From NCBI GenBank assembly GCA_001804025.1, contig MHFC01000019.1, positions 18,935-24,790 on the forward strand: 5,856 bases of DNA, given 5' to 3'. Shown piece by piece: positions 1 through 5,553 of this stretch. A program made the translations under genes and the position numbers. Below the pieces are notes generated by a model, which was not told where the DNA came from, searched no databases, and was given only the letters and a program-made list of their open reading frames with translations. How positions within the stretch are numbered: position 1 is the first letter of the stretch; each line of letters begins with the position of its first letter. The DNA is from Omnitrophica bacterium GWA2_52_8. GTDB lineage: Bacteria > Omnitrophota > Omnitrophia > Omnitrophales > Aquincolibacteriaceae.

Positions 1-1134
1 CATTTCAAAATTATGGACCGTTGGGCCGTGGAGCATGGCCCTTTTAAGCGCCGCCGGTTCAATCGGACTCTGTCCCCCGCGGCGCATAAAACTTCCGCCG
101 ACGAAAACAATGTCGGCCACCGCATACAACGATTTCAAAACTCCCAGCTGATTAAGCACAAAAACATCCGCCTGCAGCGAAGTGGGCGCTCCCTGGACCG
201 CATACTTGACATGATAGCCCTGCTTTTGGAAAAAACTGCAGACAGTCTCGGCACGGTGCACGTGCCGCGGCACTAACAACAGCTTCAGATCCGGAAACAG
301 CCTTCGGACTTCGGCAAAGACCTCCGCAATAACCCGCTCGTCGCCTTCGTGCGTACTGCCGCAAACCCAAACGATATCTTCGCGGTTAAATCTCCATTGA
401 CTCCGCAGCTTTTGGGCAGCCTCGGGATTCCAGCCTTCCATGCTGACGCCGTCGAACTTCAGATTGCCGGCCTCAAAAACACGCGCCGGCGGGACTCCTG
501 CCGCGGCAAACCGCTTAACGTCCCCGGCCGTCTGTGCCAATACAAAATCCAGCTCCCCAAAAACCGGCTTCATGACTCCGGAAATCAAACCATAACGCGC
601 AGCGGATTTTTTCGACAACCGCCCGTTGATCACGCCCACAGGGACACCTTGCTCTGAGGCCGCGATGATCAGATTGGGCCAAATTTCGGTTTCCGCCAGC
701 AAAATGAGCCGGGGGTTGACCGCTTTTAAAAAGCGCCTCATCACAAAACTGAAATCAAAGGGAAAATACCGGACCGACACCCGTCCGCTTTTGCATTTTT
801 GGGCCATTTCCAGGCCCGTCGGCGTTACCGCCGTGAGAAGCACCGAGACGTCCGGATATTTCTCAAGCAGGTTTTTAAGAAACGGCCGTACGGCCAGCAC
901 TTCGCCGACGCTGACCGCATGGATCCAAACCGGACGGCGCTTTTCAAGCGCGCGCTGTTCTTCCGGGGAAAAAAGCGCCGCCCGCTCACGGAAAAGACGG
1001 CGGCCCCCTTTTTCTCCCTTCAGCCGCAGCATAAATGAAGGCAGGGAAACAAGCGCAAAGACAAAGAATGCGAGATCAAAGAAGAACGCCGGCATGCCTC
1101 TCACAGTTTCAGAATGATGATTTTCGCGATTCAT
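1..1134 (-). CDS. waaA: 3-deoxy-D-manno-octulosonic acid (Kdo) transferase, C-terminus cut by window edge
   Basis: This enzyme (also called KdtA) adds Kdo from CMP-Kdo to the lipid A precursor at the inner face of the cytoplasmic membrane, starting the LPS core. The 378 visible codons stay open to the left edge, so roughly the last 40-50 residues are missing. A hydrophobic segment at about residues 16-36 fits the usual N-terminal membrane anchor. Family signatures seen in order: WIHAVSVGE (70-78; E78 matches the catalytic glutamate), ETEIWPN (148-154), INGRLS (169-174), CGSTHEGDE (258-266), LVPRH (287-291), and a GGS...RGGQSPIEPAAL block (346-363) typical of the GT-B C-terminal domain. The chosen ATG has AGAGG only 3 nt upstream. 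Met14 is an alternative that would bring the N-terminus closer to the E. coli length, but its GAGAGG lies 1 nt away. The gene follows xerC by 103 bp on the same strand. Confidence 0.95.
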   Translation of the reverse strand, partial: MNRENHHSETVRGMPAFFFDLAFFVFALVSLPSFMLRLKGEKGGRRLFRERAALFSPEEQRALEKRRPVWIHAVSVGEVLAVRPFLKNLLEKYPDVSVLLTAVTPTGLEMAQKCKSGRVSVRYFPFDFSFVMRRFLKAVNPRLILLAETEIWPNLIIAASEQGVPVGVINGRLSKKSAARYGLISGVMKPVFGELDFVLAQTAGDVKRFAAAGVPPARVFEAGNLKFDGVSMEGWNPEAAQKLRSQWRFNREDIVWVCGSTHEGDERVIAEVFAEVRRLFPDLKLLLVPRHVHRAETVCSFFQKQGYHVKYAVQGAPTSLQADVFVLNQLGVLKSLYAVADIVFVGGSFMRRGGQSPIEPAALKRAMLHGPTVHNFEM

Positions 1135-1180
1135 AGACCTCTTTGATGCTGCATAAAAAATTCCCTGCCGCCAAACAACA

Positions 1181-1208
1181 GACAAAAACACGGGCAAAAC
1201 AGTCCGTG
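1181..1208 (-). terminator. weak candidate intrinsic terminator after xerC
   Basis: Read on the minus strand, CACGG (1208-1204) and CCGTG (1193-1189) can form a 5-bp stem with a 10-nt loop, followed at once by TTTTTGT. It lies about 30 bp past the xerC stop and before waaA. The stem is short and the loop large, so it may only attenuate read-through or do nothing. Confidence 0.25.
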
Positions 1209-1237
1209 AACTATCGCTTTTGGCTTGCGTCTTTCAT

Positions 1238-2116
1238 TTAGGCCCGGGGATGAGCGGCGTCGTAGGCTTCCTTTAGACGTTTGGTGGTAATGTGGGTATA
1301 GATTTGCGTCGTGGACAAATTTTCATGCCCCAAAAGCTCCTGGACACTTCTTAAATCCGCGCCCCGATCCAGCATATGCGTCGCAAAAGAATGTCTCAGC
1401 GTATGCGGAGACACTTCCTTGTTCAAGGCAATGCGTCTCGCATATTTCAAAATCATGCGCCGAACGCTTCTATCCGTAAGCCTTCCACCCGAACGGTTCA
1501 TAAACAACGGCCTTTTGAGTCCCTCGTAATCTTCTTTCGGGGGACGTTTGTTGATGTAATTTTGGACGGCCTTGACGGCCTTCTCCCCCATCGGCACGAT
1601 CCGTTCCTTCTTCCCCTTGCCGCGCACCCGTACGAGCGCGCTGAAAAAATCGACATCATCGGTGTTCAGACCCACAAGCTCGCTGACGCGCAGGCCCGAG
1701 GTATAAAGCATTTCCAGGATCGCCTTGTCCCGCAGTTCCTCCCACGTATTTTTCGCCGGCGCTTCCAGGAGATTGGTCACTTCCTGGAGGTCCAAAAATT
1801 TCGGAAGACGTTTTTCACGTTTCGGTGTTGATACGCTTGAGGCGGGATTACTTTGAAGATGATTTTCGCGTAAATGGTATTTAAAGAAAGAGCGCAGGCA
1901 GGCGATTTTTCTCGAAATCGAACTTTTGGAATAGGATTTTCCTTTCAGCGCGGCCAAAAAACCGCGAATGTCCAGGTGCGTGACCTCTTCGATCGTTCTT
2001 TTCTGGCTGTTTTGGACAAACTCGCGCAGGTCGATTTGGTAATTCTTGATGGTATGAGGCGAAGCATTTTTTTCGGTCGTCAGATACGTCAGGAATGCGT
2101 CGATTGATTTATTCAT
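1238..2116 (-). CDS. xerC: XerC/XerD-type tyrosine recombinase
   Basis: This is a site-specific recombinase of the family that resolves chromosome dimers at dif during division. The 292-residue length is normal for Xer proteins. An N-terminal SAM-like core-binding domain covers about residues 1-85, and the catalytic domain about 105-290. All active-site residues are present with family spacing: R143 (TSGLRVSEL), K167 (RGKGKKERIVP), H238 and R241 (HTLRHSFATHML), H264 (LLGHENLSTTQ) and nucleophile Y273 (QIYTH). The C-terminus YDAAHPRA resembles XerC more than XerD, but the two cannot be separated safely from sequence alone. The ATG at 2116 is the only reasonable start, because an in-frame TGA lies 18 nt upstream. 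The Shine-Dalgarno is unusually distant (separate entry). The gene begins 48 bp after topA on the same strand, so the two are likely co-transcribed. A mobile-element integrase is less likely given the standard length and the topA neighbour. Confidence 0.95.
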   Translation of the reverse strand: MNKSIDAFLTYLTTEKNASPHTIKNYQIDLREFVQNSQKRTIEEVTHLDIRGFLAALKGKSYSKSSISRKIACLRSFFKYHLRENHLQSNPASSVSTPKREKRLPKFLDLQEVTNLLEAPAKNTWEELRDKAILEMLYTSGLRVSELVGLNTDDVDFFSALVRVRGKGKKERIVPMGEKAVKAVQNYINKRPPKEDYEGLKRPLFMNRSGGRLTDRSVRRMILKYARRIALNKEVSPHTLRHSFATHMLDRGADLRSVQELLGHENLSTTQIYTHITTKRLKEAYDAAHPRA

Positions 2117-2142
2117 CGTAGTGAACCCGCTTCACTCCTCTT
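2117..2142 (-). promoter_or_regulatory. xerC ribosome-binding region with hairpin between SD and ATG
   Basis: On the minus strand a good Shine-Dalgarno, AAGAGGAG (2142-2135), lies 18 nt before the xerC ATG, too far for normal use. The gap holds a perfect inverted repeat, GTGAA-GCGGG-TTCAC (2135-2121). If it folds, only TACG (4 nt) separates the hairpin from the ATG, which would bring the Shine-Dalgarno close to the start codon. The bases are seen directly; folding and effect on translation are inferred. Confidence 0.45.
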
Positions 2143-2164
2143 AACTTTGAGAAACAATCTGCAT

Positions 2165-4582
2165 TTAGTCCGGGTTTTCTTTGTCGGTATCCGGGACTTT
2201 TTCGTCTCCGTTTGTTTCTTCATCCTGCTTCGGAAGTTTATTCGAGATATGATTGCAATTCGGATATTTGGAACATCCGAAAAATACGCGCCGCTGTTTG
2301 GACATGCGCTTGACAAGTTCACCGCCGCAATTAGGCTCGGGACAGGCCACACCAGTTGGCACAGGCTTCGTATTGCGGCATTCGGGAAATCCTTCACAGG
2401 CCAGAAATTTTCCGAACCTCCCCCATTTGATAACCATGGCTTTCCCGCAAAGTTCGCATTTATAGTCGGTCGCAACCGCCTCGCGTCTTATGTTTTTCAT
2501 CTGTTCACGGGCCGTTTGGACGTTTTCGGAAAAAGGCCCGTAAAAATCCCGCAGGACATGGACCCATTCCATCTCGCCGTCCTCGATCTTGTCCAACTCC
2601 TCTTCCATCAGGGCCGTAAACTGAACATCCAAGACCTTCGGAAAATGTTCCACCAAAAGATCGATCACCATTTCACCGAGTTCGGTCGGAACCAGCGCTC
2701 CGCCCTTGCGGTTCACATAATCGCGAGTCAGAAGCGTGTAGATTGTCGGCGCATAGGTACTTGGGCGCCCGATGCCCTTTTCCTCGAGGATCTTGACCAG
2801 GCTCGCATCGTTGTAACGGCCCGGCGGTTTGGTAAAGTGCTGGTTGCCGAGGAGCTCGTACAGTTTCAACCCCTCGCCTTCGGTCAAATCAGGGAGTTCA
2901 TTTTGCCGGAAATCCTTGTCGTCCTCTTCCTCACGGACCTCTTTGTCCGTTTCGCCGGACGGCGGGGTCTCGTCGCTTTCCTTTTCCTGGAACAATACCG
3001 TAAACCCGGGGAACAAATTGCGCCGCCCGGTCGTGCGGAAATAATATTTCGTACCCGCAAGAATATTGACTCCAATGTGTTCGTCGAGCGCGGGCTTCAT
3101 CTGCGAAGCGAGAAATTTCTGCCAGATCAGTTCGTAGAGTTTAAACTCATCACCCGACAAAACGGCCTTCAGCGAATCCGGGTCTCTTTTGACCGAGGTC
3201 GGCCGCACGGCTTCATGCGCTTCCTGGGCTCCCTTTTTGGATTTATAAACGGGTGGCTTCTCCGGCAAAAACTCCCCGCCGTAGCGGGCCTGAATATAGT
3301 CCTTGGCTTCCTGCCTGGCCGAATCGGCGATATTAACCGAATCGGTACGCATATAGGTGATCAACCCGACGCTTCCCTGATCGCCGAGTTCAATCCCTTC
3401 ATATAAAGACTGCGCAATGCGCATGGTTTTCGCGGCCGGAAATCCGAGCCGGTTATAGGCTTCCTGCTGAAGTTTGCTCGTGGTGTAGGGCGCCTGCGGC
3501 CGGCGGAACCGTTCTTTTTTCTCGACCTTCGCGACCTTAAATGACAGCCCCTCGATTTCCTTGCGCAAAGACTCAGCCTGATCACGGGTTTTGATTTCGG
3601 CTTTTTCATTGCCGATTTTATCAAGCTTGGAAATAAAAAGTTTGCCGCTATTTTCTCCCCGTTCGGAAGAAAGCCTGGCTTCCAGGCTCCAATATTCCTG
3701 TGGCACAAAATTTTTGATCTCGCGCTCGCGCTCCACAATCAGCCGGAGCGCCACAGACTGCACGCGCCCCGCGCTCAATCCCTTGCCCACCTTTTTCCAT
3801 AAAAGCGGGCTCAGTTCATAACCGACAAGACGGTCAAGAATCCGGCGCGCCTGCTGCGCATTCACGAGATTCATCGCAATTTTACGCGGATGGCGGAAGG
3901 CTTCCTGAATGGCTTCTTTTGTGATTTCATTGAAGACAACGCGCTGAATATTCGCGTCCTCGTTGTTTTCGCCGAGAATGTGTGCCAGGTGCCAGCTAAT
4001 CGCCTCGCCTTCGCGGTCAGGATCAGGCGCCAAAAAGATGCCGGTTTTGTTTTTTGCCTGTTTGCGCAGGTGCTTCACAATCTTGTTGGACTTGCGCATC
4101 ACGATATAGTGCGGTTTAAATCCCTGCTCGATATCGATCCCCATCTTGCTTTTCGGCAGGTCGCGCACATGCCCCATCGAGGCTTCTACGAGATAATCAT
4201 TACCGAGGAATTTGTTAATCGTCTTGGCTTTGGCCGGCGATTCGACAATCACGAGATTTTTCGGTCCGCGGCTTTTTGAAGATTTGATTTTGCGTTCGGC
4301 GCCGGATTTTGATTTGACTTTTCCGGCCTCCGGACCGTTTTCGGAAACTTCCGGGGATGACACGACCGGCGGTTCGGGATCGCGGCCGCCCGCGACAAAA
4401 CGCACAATCTCGATCCGGTCTCCTTCGGCAAGGGTGTGCCTGTCCAACTCTGACTTAATCACAACTTCCTTATTATGTTCCACCACAACGGTACCGGGCT
4501 TAAACCCGAGACCGAGGAGGAGCTCCGATAAATTCGTCGCCCGGTCAACTTGCCGTTGTTCCCCATTAATTAATAAGTTCAT
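2165..4582 (-). CDS. topA: DNA topoisomerase I with N-terminal ThiS-like sulfur-carrier domain fusion
   Basis: Type IA topoisomerase that relaxes negatively supercoiled DNA, 805 residues. Residues 1-66 are a ThiS-like beta-grasp domain (start MNLLINGEQRQV, then LSELLLGLG, end GDRIEIVRFVAGG) with Gly65-Gly66 at the carrier terminus position. Residues 67-107 form a charged, Ser/Lys/Pro-rich linker. The topoisomerase begins at KNLVIVESPAKAKTI (108-122). The Toprim domain has E114 and DPDREGE (D187, D189, E191). GLITYMRTDS holds the catalytic Y410, and IGRPSTYAPTI is at 604-614. Two C-terminal zinc ribbons follow: C709/C712/C729/C735 and C747/C752/C770/C776, then an acidic tail. The ATG at 4582 is the only ATG ahead of the topoisomerase domain: a TGA lies in frame upstream, and no ATG occurs between the Gly-Gly and residue 108 (a GTG at codon 74 lacks a Shine-Dalgarno). 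The Shine-Dalgarno of the fused ORF is itself weak (GTGAG). Topoisomerase identity is certain; the role of the ThiS part is unknown. Confidence 0.97.
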   Translation of the reverse strand: MNLLINGEQRQVDRATNLSELLLGLGFKPGTVVVEHNKEVVIKSELDRHTLAEGDRIEIVRFVAGGRDPEPPVVSSPEVSENGPEAGKVKSKSGAERKIKSSKSRGPKNLVIVESPAKAKTINKFLGNDYLVEASMGHVRDLPKSKMGIDIEQGFKPHYIVMRKSNKIVKHLRKQAKNKTGIFLAPDPDREGEAISWHLAHILGENNEDANIQRVVFNEITKEAIQEAFRHPRKIAMNLVNAQQARRILDRLVGYELSPLLWKKVGKGLSAGRVQSVALRLIVEREREIKNFVPQEYWSLEARLSSERGENSGKLFISKLDKIGNEKAEIKTRDQAESLRKEIEGLSFKVAKVEKKERFRRPQAPYTTSKLQQEAYNRLGFPAAKTMRIAQSLYEGIELGDQGSVGLITYMRTDSVNIADSARQEAKDYIQARYGGEFLPEKPPVYKSKKGAQEAHEAVRPTSVKRDPDSLKAVLSGDEFKLYELIWQKFLASQMKPALDEHIGVNILAGTKYYFRTTGRRNLFPGFTVLFQEKESDETPPSGETDKEVREEEDDKDFRQNELPDLTEGEGLKLYELLGNQHFTKPPGRYNDASLVKILEEKGIGRPSTYAPTIYTLLTRDYVNRKGGALVPTELGEMVIDLLVEHFPKVLDVQFTALMEEELDKIEDGEMEWVHVLRDFYGPFSENVQTAREQMKNIRREAVATDYKCELCGKAMVIKWGRFGKFLACEGFPECRNTKPVPTGVACPEPNCGGELVKRMSKQRRVFFGCSKYPNCNHISNKLPKQDEETNGDEKVPDTDKENPD
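4385..4582 (-). other. ThiS-like domain region within the topA reading frame
   Basis: These 66 codons match a complete stand-alone ThiS in length and pattern: a first strand ending in NGE, a helix with LSELL, a VVVEHNKEVV strand, and GDRIEIVRFVAGG at the end. In thiamine synthesis the ThiS Gly-Gly terminus is adenylated by ThiF, loaded with sulfur, and used by ThiG to build the thiazole. Here the second glycine is followed by Arg-Asp-Pro and the frame continues into topoisomerase I with no stop. Neither alternative frame has a stop close after the Gly-Gly that would suggest a simple sequencing frameshift. No other thiamine gene is in the window. Confidence 0.85.
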
Positions 4583-4614
4583 TCTGGTCTCACTTGTCTC
4601 TTCTTTATTATTAA

Positions 4615-4900
4615 GCTCGCTTCATACAAGCCTTTTCTTCGTAGCTCGATTCAGCCACCGATTATCGGGCGCCGGAACAAAAAACCAAACAACCACGGTC
4701 TTTTTCAACCTAACCCTCTAACCCATAACAACTTACTAACTACCATGCCCATCCTGTCTAAAAAACGCCCCATTGTAATCAAAATCGCAGGAGTTGTAAA
4801 CGGAGAGTTTATCGGACGCATCGAAGGCCGGATTAAGCCATTGCGGTAACAGCTACGAGCTCTGGGCCGCAAAAGCGGGGGCAAATAGAAAAGGCTCGCT
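4615..4900. repeat. candidate miniature inverted-repeat element or end-paired RNA
   Basis: Near-terminal inverted repeats of 10 bp (4629-4638 / 4887-4896) and 8 bp (4639-4646 / 4851-4858), plus a 4-bp match (ACCG 4657-4660 / CGGT 4844-4847), bracket about 270 bp. A 7-bp direct repeat, GCTCGCT, sits at both outer edges (4615-4621, 4894-4900); the right copy overlaps the inverted repeat by 3 bp. This could be a small non-autonomous insertion with a target duplication, or a transcript whose ends pair. The repeats are seen; the interpretation is inferred and needs other copies to support it. Confidence 0.3.
4661..4688 (-). promoter_or_regulatory. candidate sigma-70-type promoter for topA
   Basis: On the minus strand TTGGTT (4688-4683) and GATAAT (4666-4661) are separated by 16 bp. 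The -10 matches 5 of 6 consensus bases and the -35 is moderate. Transcription would start about 70 bp before the topA ATG and could cover topA, xerC and waaA. It was found by eye only. Confidence 0.3.
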
Positions 4901-4932
4901 AATGACCCGCTCTAATTCTCAGTTGCAAATTT

Positions 4933-5337
4933 TTAGGATATTTCGTCCCAGGGATCGGAGCTCCCGGGGGCACCTTTGGCCGGAGGTTGGGGGTTTTTTT
5001 CCGTCGGATGCGGCAGTTTGTAGATCGACTCGAGGTGAACAATCTGTGAATCGCGGATGGCTTCTTTTTCGGCACGCTTGATATAACGCTTCAAAACACC
5101 GACACGCATGCCGAATTTTTCGATACAAAGCGTCGTTAAAAGCCGCGTCAGAAGATTGAGATGGATTTCGATGTCTTCGATCCTCTGCTCGGATTCGGAA
5201 AGCCGCTCAAGCGCCTTGTCGCGTTCCGCGCGCATACTGTCCATGGCCTTATGCAGTCCGAGGATATCGACCGAAGTGCTCACGCGCTTTTTTTTGGCGT
5301 TGCTCAGGACTCTGGACATCTTCTTCTTTTTGGCCAT
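4933..5337 (-). CDS. hypothetical coiled-coil protein with basic N-terminus
   Basis: I do not recognise this 134-residue protein. It starts with a strongly basic segment (MAKKKKMSRVLSNAKKKR, residues 1-18). A helical, heptad-like stretch at about 28-66 (AMDSMRAERDKALERLSESE and onward) probably forms a coiled coil. A more conserved-looking helical part follows (about 67-105, including CIEKFGMRVGVLKRYIKRAEKEA), and then a Pro-rich, acidic tail ending DPWDEIS. There is no signal peptide or membrane span, so it is probably cytoplasmic; the basic end could bind nucleic acid or ribosomes, but this is inference. The ATG at 5337 was chosen because GGGGTG lies 7 nt upstream; a TTG five codons earlier would use no visible ribosome site. 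The gene stands alone: a terminator separates it from the RDD gene upstream, and about 350 bp separates it from topA. Confidence 0.75.
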   Translation of the reverse strand: MAKKKKMSRVLSNAKKKRVSTSVDILGLHKAMDSMRAERDKALERLSESEQRIEDIEIHLNLLTRLLTTLCIEKFGMRVGVLKRYIKRAEKEAIRDSQIVHLESIYKLPHPTEKNPQPPAKGAPGSSDPWDEIS

Positions 5338-5365
5338 GCGTGAACACCCCAAAATTGGTCATTAA

Positions 5366-5427
5366 CCCGAAGGAGGAAAGCGGCTTGTTCCGTCCGCTTT
5401 TAATATCGGGAAATTCCAGCCTCCTCT
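5366..5427 (-). promoter_or_regulatory. structured leader upstream of the coiled-coil gene
   Basis: Three complementary segments occur within 62 bp. AAAGCGG (5377-5383) pairs with CCGCTTT (5394-5400). AGGAGG (5371-5376) pairs with CCTCCT (5420-5425). CCCGA (5366-5370) pairs with TCGGG (5406-5410). The last two pairings cross, so they are mutually exclusive or form a pseudoknot, while the first fits with either. In the minus-strand transcript this includes AGGAGG and an anti-Shine-Dalgarno-like CCUCCUU, 33 nt before the ATG. No known riboswitch class is recognised. Confidence 0.3.
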
Positions 5428-5487
5428 GCGCTCACCTCAAAGAATAACACCTTTTAACCATGCCCCGCAACGGCTTATCCTGGACAT

Positions 5488-5529
5488 AAAAAAAACCTTC
5501 CTATGATTCGTCATCAAAGGAAGGCTTTT
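5488..5529 (-). terminator. intrinsic terminator of the RDD gene
   Basis: On the minus strand the stem CCTTCCT (5524-5518) pairs with AGGAAGG (5502-5496) and is followed by eight T (5495-5488). The loop contains a nested ATGA/TCAT stem around a 4-nt loop. It lies about 30 bp past the RDD stop. The plus-strand reading ends in only four T, so it may terminate weakly in that direction too. Confidence 0.87.
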
Positions 5530-5553
5530 GTGAAAAACAAACTGTGTAAGAAA

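Larger units (their letters stand above)
4583..4932. other. 350-bp intergenic region with interrupted inverted repeats, no convincing gene
   Basis: No protein family or known RNA class is recognised here. I looked for a thiamine (TPP) riboswitch because a ThiS domain follows, and its conserved CTGAGA and ACCTGAT-type elements are absent. Visible contents are paired inverted repeats AGCCTTTTCT (4629-4638) with AGAAAAGGCT (4887-4896) and TCGTAGCT (4639-4646) with AGCTACGA (4851-4858), direct GCTCGCT copies at 4615-4621 and 4894-4900, a tract of 69 bases with only two G (4676-4744), and a 34-codon plus-strand ORF (4745-4849, MPILSKKRPIV...) without a Shine-Dalgarno. It presumably also holds the topA promoter. 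Confidence 0.6.

Noticed and set aside
626..1117. A 163-codon plus-strand open frame
   Set aside because: It is antisense to waaA, whose minus-strand frame shows the full run of Kdo transferase motifs.
2147..3406. A 419-codon open frame on the plus strand
   Set aside because: It lies wholly antisense to topA, has no recognisable domain or ribosome site, and the minus-strand frame has every topoisomerase motif. It is a compositional shadow.
4583..4932. A TPP riboswitch expected upstream of a ThiS domain
   Set aside because: The conserved THI-box elements were sought on both strands and not found.
4933..5352. TTG start of the coiled-coil protein five codons upstream
   Set aside because: The GGGGTG that would serve as the ribosome site for the ATG at 5337 lies inside that extension, and no ribosome site precedes the TTG.
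5370..5450. Plus-strand AAGGAGG followed 8 nt later by a TTG-started 20-codon ORF
   Set aside because: The Shine-Dalgarno match is good, but the peptide has no recognisable feature. The same bases are better explained by pairing in the minus-strand leader.
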